From: Rummeliibacillus sp963792445
GTDB lineage: Bacteria > Bacillota > Bacilli > Bacillales_A > Planococcaceae
Direction: 5' to 3'
DNA: 64,000 nt
NCBI GenBank assembly: GCA_963792445.1
Contig: CAWBWO010000002.1
Span: 1-64,000, forward strand
Part shown: piece after piece, positions 7,220 to 15,695 of the stretch
How the letters are laid out: every line of letters begins with the position of its first letter
How positions within the stretch are numbered: the stretch's first letter is position 1
Translations under genes and position numbers: made by a program
Notes under the pieces: generated by a model
The model's database searches: none
What the model saw: the letters and a program-made list of their open reading frames with translations, nothing else
Told to the model about the DNA's origin: nothing

Positions 7220-8503
7220 ATGTTAACAAGACAACAACAAATCGAGCAACTTGAAAAAAGCTGGGCACAAGAAGAAAGATGGAAAGGTATTGTACGTCCT
7301 TATAAAGCAGAAGAAGTAGTAAAACTTCGTGGTTCTGTTCAAATTCAACATACGTTAGCTGAAAAGGGTGCACAACGTTTATGGAAATCTTTACATGAAG
7401 AGGATTTCGTCAATGCATTAGGTGCGTTAACAGGAAATCAAGCGGTTCAACAAGTAAAAGCAGGTTTAAAAGCAATTTACTTAAGTGGATGGCAAGTAGC
7501 TGCAGATGCAAACCTTTCAGGTCAAATGTATCCTGATCAATCTTTATATCCTGCAAACTCTGTACCACAAGTAGTGAAACGAATCAATCAAGCACTACAA
7601 CGCGCAGACCAAATTGATTATGCTGAAGGCCGCTTAGACAATTTTGACTGGTTTGCTCCAATCGTAGCGGATGCAGAAGCAGGTTTTGGTGGTCCATTGA
7701 ATGTATTTGAATTAATTAAAGGGATGATTGAAGCAGGTGCAGCTGGTGTTCATTTAGAAGATCAATTGGCTTCTGAGAAGAAATGTGGTCACCTAGGAGG
7801 AAAAGTATTATTACCAACTCAAAATGCAATCCGTAATTTAGTTGCAGCGCGACTTGCAGCTGACGTTTCAGGTGTACCAACTATTTTAATCGCACGTACA
7901 GATGCAGATGCTGCAGATATGGTAACAAGCGATATCGATCCACGTGATGCTGAATTTATCACAGGGGAACGTACACCAGAAGGATTTTTCCGTACAAAAG
8001 CAGGTATTGATCAAGCCATTGCTCGTGGTTTAGCTTATGCACCATATGCAGACCTCGTTTGGTGTGAAACATCGACACCAGACTTGGAAGAAGCAAAGAA
8101 ATTTGCAGATGCAATTCGTGCAAAATTCCCTGATAAGCTATTAGCATACAATTGCTCACCTTCATTTAACTGGAAAGCAAACTTAGATGATGAAACCATT
8201 GCAAAATACCAAGTAGAGCTTGGTAAGATGGGTTATAAGTTCCAATTTGTAACATTAGCTGGATTCCATGCATTAAACCATAGCATGTTCAAATTGTCTA
8301 ATGACTACAAAGACAATGGAATGGCTGCATACTCTAAATTGCAACAAGAAGAGTTTGCAAGTGAAAAACACGGCTACACAGCAACAAAGCATCAACGTGA
8401 AGTAGGTACTGGTTACTTTGACGAAGTATCACAAGTTATTTCTGGAGGAACATCTTCAACAACAGCTATGAAGGGTTCAACAGAAACAGCACAATTTATC
8501 TAA
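7220..8503 (+). CDS. aceA: Isocitrate lyase
   Basis: A 427-residue enzyme that cleaves isocitrate to glyoxylate and succinate, the first step of the glyoxylate bypass needed for growth on acetate or fatty acids. The active-site signature KKCGH is at residues 187-191, in the context HLEDQLASEKKCGHLGGK. DADAEAGFGG-type metal-binding sequence is visible as VADAEAGFGG, and the substrate-binding NCSPSFNW follows near residue 313. Length fits the family. The ATG at 7220 has GAAGGTG upstream. The next gene is malate synthase, separated by 157 bp with a long-range stem. Confidence 0.97.
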   Translation: MLTRQQQIEQLEKSWAQEERWKGIVRPYKAEEVVKLRGSVQIQHTLAEKGAQRLWKSLHEEDFVNALGALTGNQAVQQVKAGLKAIYLSGWQVAADANLSGQMYPDQSLYPANSVPQVVKRINQALQRADQIDYAEGRLDNFDWFAPIVADAEAGFGGPLNVFELIKGMIEAGAAGVHLEDQLASEKKCGHLGGKVLLPTQNAIRNLVAARLAADVSGVPTILIARTDADAADMVTSDIDPRDAEFITGERTPEGFFRTKAGIDQAIARGLAYAPYADLVWCETSTPDLEEAKKFADAIRAKFPDKLLAYNCSPSFNWKANLDDETIAKYQVELGKMGYKFQFVTLAGFHALNHSMFKLSNDYKDNGMAAYSKLQQEEFASEKHGYTATKHQREVGTGYFDEVSQVISGGTSSTTAMKGSTETAQFI

Positions 8504-8514
8504 TTCATTAAAAT

Positions 8515-8615
8515 AAGCTGTTAGGAACTAATGTCTAATCTTACTTAAGAGTATTTATAGATCGCTTACACTAAAAGTCAATATGCAAGATTTTAAGATA
8601 AGGTGACTAACAGCT
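8515..8615 (+). repeat. Long-range inverted repeat between aceA and aceB
   Basis: AGCTGTTAG (8515-8523) and CTAACAGCT (8607-8615) are perfectly complementary across 83 bases, followed by a short A-rich stretch. It could stabilise the aceA transcript end or shape the aceA-aceB junction; without a T-run it is a poor terminator. Confidence 0.35.
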
Positions 8616-8660
8616 TCAAAAAAATTATTAGAAATTGGTAATGTGAAAGGATGATCGATT

Positions 8661-10265
8661 TTGGGTACTCACCAAGCTGCCACACCTGCTATTAAAATTA
8701 TAGGTAAACAAAATGCATCAACAGAGCAAGTGTTAACTAAAGATGCGCTGCAATTCATCGCATCATTACAACAGCTATTTAATGACCGTAGAAAATCCTT
8801 ACTAAAACAAAGAGAAGCGCGTCAACAACTATTAGATGCTGGGGTCACACTAGACTTTTTAGAAGAAACGAAGTTAATTCGAGAAGGGGATTGGACAATT
8901 GCTCCATTACCAGAAGATTTGCAAGACCGTCGAGTTGAAATTACAGGTCCAGTATCACGTAAAATGGTGATCAATGCATTAAATTCTGGAGCAAAAATGT
9001 TTATGGCATGTTTTGAAGATGCAACTTCTCCAACTTGGAAGAATATGATAGAAGGTCAACTCAATATGATTGACGCAGTACGTAAGACCATTTCCTTCTC
9101 TCAAGCTTCAAATGGAAAAGTATATCGTTTGAATAATGAAACAGCTACATTATTAGTTCGTCCACGCGGCTTACATTTAATAGAAAGAAATGTAGAAATT
9201 AATGGAGAACCAATATCTGGAAGCCTTTTTGATTTCGGATTATTTTTCTTCCATAATGCGAAGGAATTAATAGTACGAGGTTCAGGACCCTATTTCTATA
9301 TTCCAAAATTAGAAAGCCATTTAGAAGCAAGATTATGGAATGACATTTTTATCTATGCACAAGACTACCTTGGCATTCCACAAGGAACGATTAAAGCTAC
9401 TGTATTAATCGAAACAATTACAGCAGCATTTGAAATGGATGAGATTTTATATGAATTAAAAGATCATTCAGCAGGTTTAAACTGTGGACGTTGGGATTAT
9501 ATTTTTAGCTATATTAAACGTTTACGAAATCATTCAGATGTTATTTTACCGGACAGAGGTCAAGTAACGATGACGTCACCATTTATGAGAGCGTATACGC
9601 AATTATGTATTCAAACTTGTCATAAGCGTAATGCACCTGCAATGGGGGGGATGGCTGCACAAATCCCGATAAAAGACGATCCACAAGCGAATGAAATTGC
9701 CTTTGGAAAAGTAAGTGAAGATAAACGACGTGAAGCAACTGACGGTCATGATGGAACATGGGTAGCACATCCAGGCCTAGTACCTGTTGCAATGGAACAA
9801 TTTGATGAGCATATGAAAACACCAAATCAAATTCATCGCAAACGGGAAGATGTACATGTAACAGCGGAAGATTTACTAGAAGTTCCTCAAGGTACAATCA
9901 CAGAAGAGGGATTACGTGTAAATTGTAGTGTTGGTGTTCAATATATTGCATCATGGCTACGTGGTAATGGTGCAGCTCCTATTAATAATATGATGGAAGA
10001 TGCTGCAACAGCTGAAATCTCTCGCACACAAGTATGGCAATGGATCAGACATCCAGAAGGAAAATTGGAAAACGGTCAAAAAATTGATGAGATCTTGTTC
10101 AAGGAGATTTTACATCAAGAATTACAGAAAATTGAAGATCTTGTAGGATACCAAAATTTCTTAAGCGGACGTTATGAGGAAGCGGCTGAAATATTTAGTG
10201 ATTTGACATTACAAAATACGTTTGAAGAGTTTTTAACAATTCCAAGCTATCAGCATATTTCTTAA
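8661..10265 (+). CDS. aceB: Malate synthase A
   Basis: A 534-residue enzyme condensing glyoxylate with acetyl-CoA to malate, completing the glyoxylate bypass with AceA. The family signature DHSAGLNCGRWDYIF starts at about residue 268, and TDGHDGTWVAHPGL near residue 360 is typical of the A-type enzyme; its length also matches the A type rather than the longer G type. The start is TTG at 8661, with GAAAGGATG just upstream; no in-frame ATG fits better. It probably shares a transcript with aceA. Confidence 0.96.
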   Translation: MGTHQAATPAIKIIGKQNASTEQVLTKDALQFIASLQQLFNDRRKSLLKQREARQQLLDAGVTLDFLEETKLIREGDWTIAPLPEDLQDRRVEITGPVSRKMVINALNSGAKMFMACFEDATSPTWKNMIEGQLNMIDAVRKTISFSQASNGKVYRLNNETATLLVRPRGLHLIERNVEINGEPISGSLFDFGLFFFHNAKELIVRGSGPYFYIPKLESHLEARLWNDIFIYAQDYLGIPQGTIKATVLIETITAAFEMDEILYELKDHSAGLNCGRWDYIFSYIKRLRNHSDVILPDRGQVTMTSPFMRAYTQLCIQTCHKRNAPAMGGMAAQIPIKDDPQANEIAFGKVSEDKRREATDGHDGTWVAHPGLVPVAMEQFDEHMKTPNQIHRKREDVHVTAEDLLEVPQGTITEEGLRVNCSVGVQYIASWLRGNGAAPINNMMEDAATAEISRTQVWQWIRHPEGKLENGQKIDEILFKEILHQELQKIEDLVGYQNFLSGRYEEAAEIFSDLTLQNTFEEFLTIPSYQHIS

Positions 10266-10313
10266 TATACCTGGTAGCTAAACAGTAACTTATAATAATT
10301 AGGAGGAGATATT

Positions 10314-10436
10314 ATGCAAAACGAGACAAATGAAAAATATCCAAAGCTTTGCACTGAATGTGGTTGTGAGATTGTTGAGCAAGTCGAATCTATTATTTAT
10401 GAGTGTGAACGCTGCCTAGGCACGAAAGACGAATAA
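10314..10436 (+). CDS. 40-residue zinc-ribbon-like protein (YhfH-like)
   Basis: This short reading frame encodes 40 residues beginning MQNETNEKYPKLC, with a strong AGGAGGAG five bases before the ATG. Four cysteines are arranged as CTECG and, after about 20 residues, CERC, which is a plausible single zinc-binding ribbon. The size and cysteine pattern recall the YhfH family of small Bacillales proteins; this is from memory and unproven. It lies 48 bp after aceB and is followed by a terminator, so it is likely the last gene of the ace transcript. Function unknown. Confidence 0.65.
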   Translation: MQNETNEKYPKLCTECGCEIVEQVESIIYECERCLGTKDE

Positions 10437-10477
10437 ACGAAAAGCATGTACTTGGAAATGCTATTTAAAAATATAAA

Positions 10478-10518
10478 ACAAAGGATTACATCTAATTGGT
10501 GTGGTCCTTTGTTTTTTA
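10478..10518 (+). terminator. Terminator after the aceB/zinc-ribbon genes
   Basis: ACAAAGGATTAC pairs with GTGGTCCTTTGT (G-T pairs allowed), followed by TTTTTT. Confidence 0.75.
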
Positions 10519-10852
10519 TGAATGCAAATAAAAGTCTTACCGTTGACTAACCCGAGAGACTACACTTTTCGAGGACTGAAAAATTATAGTAATTCTTATT
10601 AGGTTTTAGTTTGAAATACTAATCTTCATCAAACCATTGATTCTGAGTGGTAGCACTGGAACGGATTATATGGACATTAAACCTTCTGAAAATTAGCAAA
10701 AGTAAATAATTTGTCACTTTAACTCATTATAATAAACATTTTGTAAGCTGATTCTTTGATTTAAACAAATGGATTTGTTATTGTAATAAGTGGGTTGTGG
10801 CACATGAAGCTACATACATTTTATACAATATTCACTTTTGGAGGGATTTATA
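10519..10852 (+). other. Intergenic region before ykuU
   Basis: About 330 bp without a credible gene. A TTATAAT lies at 10727-10733, possibly a -10 box or half of a PerR-type site, but the second half of the PerR box is not conserved (3 of 7). A good ribosome site GGAGGG precedes ykuU. Nothing else was recognised. Confidence 0.4.
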
Positions 10853-11401
10853 ATGTCAGAACGTATGGTAGGAAAACAAGCACCACGCTTTGAAATGGAA
10901 GCAGTAATGCCAAACAAAGAATTTGGTAAAGTTAGTCTTGAAGAAAATATGAAAAATGGCAAATGGACAGTTCTTTTCTTCTATCCAATGGACTTCACAT
11001 TTGTTTGCCCAACTGAAATCACTGCTATGTCAGATCGTTACGATGAATTCGAAGATTTAGATGCAGTAGTAATCGGTGCATCAGCTGATACAATCCATAC
11101 TCACTTAGCTTGGATTAAACAAGATCGTGCTGATAACGGTATTGGTCAATTAAACTATCCATTAGCAGCTGACCATACTCATCAAATTATTGAAGCTTAT
11201 GGCGCTTACAAAGAAGATGAAGGTGTAGCACTACGTGGCCTATACATCATCAATCCAGAAGGCGAATTACAATACCAAGTTGTACACCACAACAACATTG
11301 GCCGTGACGTTGATGAAGTTCTACGTGTACTTCAAGCATTACAAACAGGTGGCCTTTGCCCAGCAAACTGGCACCCAGGTGATGCATTACTAGAAGGCTA
11401 A
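10853..11401 (+). CDS. ykuU: Typical 2-Cys peroxiredoxin
   Basis: A 182-residue AhpC/TSA-family peroxidase that reduces hydrogen peroxide and organic peroxides. The peroxidatic cysteine Cys52 is in DFTFVCPTE and the resolving cysteine Cys169 is in GGLCPANW, as in typical 2-Cys enzymes. The ATG at 10853 is chosen because GGAGGG lies 8 bases upstream; a start 15 bases earlier would overlap that site. Its neighbour ykuV encodes a thioredoxin-like protein, as in B. subtilis, and may act with it, although a terminator separates the two genes. Confidence 0.92.
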   Translation: MSERMVGKQAPRFEMEAVMPNKEFGKVSLEENMKNGKWTVLFFYPMDFTFVCPTEITAMSDRYDEFEDLDAVVIGASADTIHTHLAWIKQDRADNGIGQLNYPLAADHTHQIIEAYGAYKEDEGVALRGLYIINPEGELQYQVVHHNNIGRDVDEVLRVLQALQTGGLCPANWHPGDALLEG

Positions 11402-11425
11402 TCCCTTTAGTAATGATTGAAAATT

Positions 11426-11458
11426 AAGGGCCTAACAATTTTGTTAGGTCCTTTTTTG
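11426..11458 (+). terminator. Terminator after ykuU
   Basis: GGGCCTAAC and GTTAGGTCC pair around a short AATTTT loop, followed by TTTTTT. Confidence 0.85.
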
Positions 11459-11510
11459 AAAAGATGCATATAGTAAAACGTAAATATATTAAATCATGAG
11501 GTGATACATT

Positions 11511-11966
11511 ATGAAATTACGTTCAGAAATGCCTGAATTAGATGGAGAAGTAGCATGGTTAAATGGCGAAGTATCAAAAGCTGATTTAGTCGGTGAAAAA
11601 CCAACATTAATTCACTTTTGGTCAGTCAGCTGTCACTTATGTAAAGAAGCTATGCCAGAAGTTAATAAATTCAGAGACAAATATAAAGACGAATTAAACG
11701 TTGTAGCCGTTCATATGCCTCGTTCAGAAAAAGACTTAGATCTTAATGATATTAAAGAAGTAGCTGCTGAACATGGAATTACTCAACCAATTTTCGTTGA
11801 TAGTAAAATGAAATTAACAGATACATTTGAAAATCAATACGTACCTGCATATTATGTTTTTGATAAAGACGGCAAACTACGTCATTTCCAAGCTGGCGGC
11901 AGTGGCATGAAAATGTTAGAAAAACGTGTAAATCGTGTACTTGATGAAGTTCGTAACGACGACTAA
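11511..11966 (+). CDS. ykuV: Thioredoxin-like thiol:disulfide oxidoreductase
   Basis: A 151-residue cytoplasmic thioredoxin-fold protein; no signal peptide is seen. The active-site motif is Cys41-His-Leu-Cys44 in HFWSVSCHLCKEAMPE, and the cis-proline region is YVPAYYVFD. The sequence closely follows B. subtilis YkuV as I recall it, including the C-terminal FQAGGSGMKMLEKRVNRVL. The GAGGTGA ribosome site lies about 8 bases before the ATG. The role is probably reduction of protein or peroxiredoxin disulfides. It is flanked by terminators and so monocistronic. Confidence 0.92.
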   Translation: MKLRSEMPELDGEVAWLNGEVSKADLVGEKPTLIHFWSVSCHLCKEAMPEVNKFRDKYKDELNVVAVHMPRSEKDLDLNDIKEVAAEHGITQPIFVDSKMKLTDTFENQYVPAYYVFDKDGKLRHFQAGGSGMKMLEKRVNRVLDEVRNDD

Positions 11967-11982
11967 TTATTAATTATAAAAA

Positions 11983-12014
11983 CGGTTGCTCAATTTTTGA
12001 GCAGCCCTTTTTAT
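11983..12014 (+). terminator. Terminator after ykuV
   Basis: CGGTTGCTCAA pairs with TTGAGCAGCC around a short T-rich loop and is followed by CTTTTTATTTTT. Confidence 0.8.
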
Positions 12015-12141
12015 TTTTCTATAAAATGTCTTGTGCAATTCAAAAACTTAACATCTTCAATCAGCAAAAATAGTCAATGTCTGCTAAAATAGGTGAAGAT
12101 ATAAGCTTCTTAGATGCGTTATGAAATCGGAGGTATTTTGC

Positions 12142-12801
12142 GTGGAAAAAGAGTTTGTTGTCATCGGATTAGGTAGATTTGGAGGAAGTATTGTCAATGA
12201 GCTGATCAGTCAAGGTGCGGATGTCATGGCCATTGATAAACAACCAGAACGTGTCGATGAATTTGCATCAATTGCAACTCAAGCTGTTGTAGCAGATACA
12301 ACAGATGAATCTGTATTAAAATCTTTAGGAATTCGTAATTTTGAACATGTCATCGTAGCGATTGGAGATGATATACAATCCAGTATATTAACTACGCTCA
12401 TGTTAAAAGAGATAGGTGTGCAGAAAATAACGGTCAAAGCACAAAATGATTATCATGAAAAAGTGCTTCGCAAAATAGGTGCGGACCATGTTGTGCATCC
12501 AGAACGGGATATGGGTATCCGTATCGCCAATAATATGATGTCCAATAATGTGCTTGATTACTTAGAGTTATCAGATGAGCACTCCATTATGGAGATTAAA
12601 GCGAATCACCAACTTGAAGGTCATACAATTATTGGATTAGATATTCGTGCACGATATGGAATTAATATTGTAGCCATTAAACGGGAAACAGAGATTATTG
12701 TCTCTCCTCAGGCCGATGAATTAATTCACGAAGGAGATATACTGATTGTCATCGGAGCAGATGCGGATATAAGTCGTTTCGAGAAGAAGATGCTGAACTA
12801 G
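12142..12801 (+). CDS. ktrC: Potassium uptake gating protein (RCK/TrkA-N)
   Basis: A 219-residue peripheral regulatory subunit that binds nucleotide and gates a KtrD/KtrB-type potassium channel. The N-terminal Rossmann domain has GLGRFGGS at residues 9-16 with an acidic residue (IDKQ) after the second strand, and the C-terminal TrkA-C domain begins near ELSDEHSIMEI. The start is GTG at 12142: CGGAGG lies 8 bases upstream, whereas the upstream in-frame ATG at 12121 has no site. Position next to rnjA matches B. subtilis ktrC. No channel gene is in this window. Confidence 0.9.
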   Translation: MEKEFVVIGLGRFGGSIVNELISQGADVMAIDKQPERVDEFASIATQAVVADTTDESVLKSLGIRNFEHVIVAIGDDIQSSILTTLMLKEIGVQKITVKAQNDYHEKVLRKIGADHVVHPERDMGIRIANNMMSNNVLDYLELSDEHSIMEIKANHQLEGHTIIGLDIRARYGINIVAIKRETEIIVSPQADELIHEGDILIVIGADADISRFEKKMLN

Positions 12802-12849
12802 GTTTAGATCAGACTTAAAAATAATTATTTAAATATTTTGAAAATTGTA

Positions 12850-12877
12850 TTGAAAATTTTTGGACTTATGTTATAGT
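12850..12877 (+). promoter_or_regulatory. SigA-type promoter of the ABC importer/monooxygenase operon
   Basis: TTGAAA (12850-12855) and TATAGT (12872-12877) with a 16-bp spacer, giving an expected transcript start near 12884, about 140 bp before the first gene. Confidence 0.55.
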
Positions 12878-12881
12878 ATCA

Positions 12882-12994
12882 ATAAGTTTACGAAGCAGAT
12901 CTATTTTTAGCGCTGACTGGTTAACCAGAGGCTTTTAATTACATTGTATGTAATTAAAAGCCTCTTTTTTTATTTTAATACCAAGTAAACTTAT
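12882..12994 (+). promoter_or_regulatory. Attenuator-like 5' leader of the ABC importer operon
   Basis: The leader contains a dyad CTGGTTAACCAG (12917-12928) whose last bases overlap a strong terminator (12927-12972). ATAAGTTTAC (12882-12891) is perfectly complementary to GTAAACTTAT (12985-12994), enclosing the whole element. No S-box, T-box or other riboswitch consensus was recognised. Alternatively the hairpin is only the distant terminator of ktrC. Confidence 0.45.
12927..12972 (+). terminator. Strong intrinsic terminator before the ABC importer operon
   Basis: A perfect 18-bp stem (12927-12944 with 12948-12965, loop TGT) is followed by TTTTTTATTTT. It lies downstream of a promoter-like sequence and upstream of the first gene. 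Confidence 0.85.
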
Positions 12995-13022
12995 AAAATT
13001 AATTGATTATTGGAGGGGTTAG

Positions 13023-13817
13023 ATGGTAGAAAAAATACGCTTTGAGTGTGTGACGAAGACTTTTTCTAATAGGGGAGAGAAAAATGGCCAGCAATTTGTC
13101 GCTGTAGAGGATTTAAATTTTCATGTCAATGAAGGGGAGTTTCTAACACTTGTTGGTCCATCTGGATGCGGTAAATCAACATTGCTCGATCTATTAGCAG
13201 GATTATCTAAACCAACAAAAGGAAGGATCCTACTAAATCAAAAGGAAGTAAACGGACCTGGATTAGACAGGGGAGTTGTATTTCAGCAATATGCTTTGTT
13301 TCCTTGGAAAACAGTATTAGGAAATGTTTTATTTGGACTTGAGGCAAAAGGAATATCGAAGAATGTACAAAATGATATTGCCAAATATTATATTGACTTA
13401 GTGGGATTAAGCAAATTTTTAAGTCATTATCCCCATGAATTGTCAGGTGGGATGAGGCAGCGAGTTGCCATAGCAAGAAGCTTAGCATATGAACCTGAAG
13501 TGTTATTAATGGATGAACCATTTGCAGCATTAGATGCACAAACACGAGAAAATTTACAGGAAGAATTACTTCGGATTTGGGAAAAAACCAAAAAGACAAT
13601 CGTCTTTATCACACATGGTATTGATGAAGCAATTTATTTAGGGCAACGTGTTGTTATTTTAACTCCGAATCCAGGACGTGTTAAAGAAGTTGTAACAGTG
13701 CCGTTAAAAGACAAATTAGGAGAAATTGATGTTCGTTCGCATCCTGATTTTGCTAGAGCTAGACATGAAGTATGGAGCTTATTACACGAGCAGCAATATC
13801 TAGGAGCTAATATTTAG
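13023..13817 (+). CDS. ABC transporter ATPase, nitrate/sulfonate/taurine type
   Basis: A 264-residue ATP-binding subunit of an SsuB/TauB/NrtC-like importer. Walker A is VGPSGCGKST, the signature LSGGMRQRVAIARSL, Walker B VLLMDEPFAALD and the switch histidine is in FITHGIDEAI. The C-terminus has the short tail usual for this group (NPGRVKEVVTVPL). GGAGGGG lies 6 bases before the ATG. It is the first gene of a four-gene operon with permease, binding protein and flavin monooxygenase. The substrate is unknown; an organosulfur or similar compound is inferred from the neighbouring oxygenase. Confidence 0.87.
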   Translation: MVEKIRFECVTKTFSNRGEKNGQQFVAVEDLNFHVNEGEFLTLVGPSGCGKSTLLDLLAGLSKPTKGRILLNQKEVNGPGLDRGVVFQQYALFPWKTVLGNVLFGLEAKGISKNVQNDIAKYYIDLVGLSKFLSHYPHELSGGMRQRVAIARSLAYEPEVLLMDEPFAALDAQTRENLQEELLRIWEKTKKTIVFITHGIDEAIYLGQRVVILTPNPGRVKEVVTVPLKDKLGEIDVRSHPDFARARHEVWSLLHEQQYLGANI

Positions 13818-13827
13818 GAGGGATTAA

Positions 13828-14640
13828 ATGGTTATAGTTCAAAAACAAATCGTTTCAGCTACTAAAAGGAAAACCGTAGGAGAACATTTCAAACTCGTTT
13901 TCAATCAATCAATCGTCTTGATTTTTTTATTGGCATTGTGGGAGGCAGCTCCGAGACTTGGCTTTGTGGATCGAACATTCTTCCCACCATTTTCAGATGT
14001 GGTAAAAGCTTGGTGGAATTTAGTGGTAACGGGTCAACTGTTAGATCATTTCACAGCTAGTATTGTTCGGTCTGGTATAGGGTTTTTACTTGCTTTAATT
14101 ATTTCTGTACCACTTGGTTTACTCATTGGTTGGTATCCTACAGTACGTGAGTTATTAAATCCGGTATTAGAGATATTTAGAAATACAGCAGCTCTTGCTC
14201 TCTTACCCGTTTTTATTTTACTACTAGGAATTGGGGAAATCTCGAAGATTAGCATTGTTCTATTTGCTTGCATATGGCCGATTTTATTGAATACTATTGC
14301 AGCAGTAAGAGAAGTAGATCCTTTACTTATTAAATCAGCAAAATCAATGGGTTTACATGATATAAAGTTGTTTTGGAAAGTTATTTTACCTGCTTCTGTT
14401 CCAACAATTTTTACTGGTATTCGTATGGCCGGAACAAGTTCCATCCTTGTATTAATAGCAGCAGAAATGATTGGTGCTAAAGAAGGGCTAGGGTATTTAA
14501 TCACATTTGCACAATATAACTTTCAAATTCCTGAAATGTATGCTGGTATTATTTCAATAGCATTATTAGGAGTAATTATGAATCAGTGCTTAATGGCTCT
14601 TGAAAGAAGATTTTCAAAATGGAAACAACCAATAGAGTAA
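13828..14640 (+). CDS. ABC transporter permease, SsuC/TauC type
   Basis: A 270-residue membrane permease with about six helices. The EAA loop contacting the ATPase reads SAKSMGLHDIKLFWKVILPASVPTI-like, located about residue 170-195. The short N-terminal cytoplasmic part before the first helix (VLIFLLALWEAAP) and the helix containing RNTAALALLPVFILLLGIGE are typical of the SsuC/TauC group. GGAGGG lies just upstream of the ATG. Ten bases separate it from the ATPase gene. Confidence 0.87.
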   Translation: MVIVQKQIVSATKRKTVGEHFKLVFNQSIVLIFLLALWEAAPRLGFVDRTFFPPFSDVVKAWWNLVVTGQLLDHFTASIVRSGIGFLLALIISVPLGLLIGWYPTVRELLNPVLEIFRNTAALALLPVFILLLGIGEISKISIVLFACIWPILLNTIAAVREVDPLLIKSAKSMGLHDIKLFWKVILPASVPTIFTGIRMAGTSSILVLIAAEMIGAKEGLGYLITFAQYNFQIPEMYAGIISIALLGVIMNQCLMALERRFSKWKQPIE

Positions 14641-14652
14641 GGGGGATATCCT

Positions 14653-15654
14653 ATGAAAAAGCTTTATATGTTTGTGTGTGCATTAATGGTTATTTTATTG
14701 GCAGGCTGTGGCGCAAAAGACCAATCAGTAAATGCTGATGAAAATAATGCAGCTATATTAAAATATCAAGGTGAAACTAGTACGGTTAGTTTACCTGAAT
14801 TAGCAGAAGATTTAGGCTTTTTTAATGAAGTAAAGTTATCTTATCAAGGTGCATATACAGGCGGCCCTGAAAGTATTCAATATGTTGCAACAAATCAATT
14901 AGATTATGGAATGGCTTTTAATGGAGCAATTATTAAATCAATTGAAAAAGGTGTTGATATTCAATCAGTTGTAAGCTCCTATGGTAATGATCAAAAAAGT
15001 TATGTAGGTTACTTTAAATTAAAAAACAGCTCAATTCATAATGCAAGAGATTTAATGGGGAAGAAAATTGCTGTGAATATTAGAGGGGCACATTATGAAA
15101 TGGCTATTAAAGAATATTTACGTCAAAAAGGATTAACAAAAGAAGAAATAGCAGATGTAGAATTCGTTACAATGCCACTTATTAATGCTGAACAAGCTGT
15201 TATAAATAAACAAGTTGACCTTGCAGCATTGAATGGCGTCTTTCGAGATAAAGCGGTTGAACATAAGAAGGTAGAGCCATTATTTACGGATCTTAATATT
15301 TTCGGTCAATATAGTGCAGGAAGTTATTTTTTTACTTTAAAATTTATAAAAGAACATCCTGATGTCGTAGAAGATTTTACACAAGGTGTTGCAAAAGCAA
15401 TTGAATGGCAACATAATACTCCACGTGATGAAGTTATTGCTCGTATGAAGAAAATAATTGAGAAACGAAAGCGCAATGAAACTTCAGAAAACGTAAAATA
15501 CTGGAGGAGTTCAGGAGTTTCTGAAAAAGGTGGGCTTATAAAAGAAGAGGATTTCAAGCGTTGGTTACAACCGTTAGTCGAAACAGGTGATTTAAAGACA
15601 ACAAATATTGATGTTCAGAAAATGTTTACAAACAAGTATAATCCTTATGATTAG
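14653..15654 (+). CDS. ABC transporter substrate-binding lipoprotein, SsuA/NMT1 type
   Basis: A 333-residue lipoprotein: the signal MKKLYMFVCALMVILLAGC ends in the lipobox LAGC, with Cys19 as the anchor. The mature protein resembles SsuA/NMT1 binding proteins (LPELAEDLGFF, YVATNQLDYGMAFNGAIIKSIEKG, DLMGKKIAVNIRG). It collects the substrate for the permease encoded 12 bp upstream. Ligand unknown. Ribosome site AAGGGGGAT precedes the ATG. Confidence 0.87.
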   Translation: MKKLYMFVCALMVILLAGCGAKDQSVNADENNAAILKYQGETSTVSLPELAEDLGFFNEVKLSYQGAYTGGPESIQYVATNQLDYGMAFNGAIIKSIEKGVDIQSVVSSYGNDQKSYVGYFKLKNSSIHNARDLMGKKIAVNIRGAHYEMAIKEYLRQKGLTKEEIADVEFVTMPLINAEQAVINKQVDLAALNGVFRDKAVEHKKVEPLFTDLNIFGQYSAGSYFFTLKFIKEHPDVVEDFTQGVAKAIEWQHNTPRDEVIARMKKIIEKRKRNETSENVKYWRSSGVSEKGGLIKEEDFKRWLQPLVETGDLKTTNIDVQKMFTNKYNPYD

Positions 15655-15695
15655 TACTGCATAAAAACAAACTAAACAGATAGGAATGATTATAT

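Noticed and set aside
10727..10741. Possible PerR box before ykuU
   Set aside because: First half TTATAAT fits, but the second half matches only 3 of 7 positions.
12882..13020. S-box or T-box riboswitch before the ABC importer operon
   Set aside because: The conserved core sequences of these classes are not present; only a dyad and terminator are seen.
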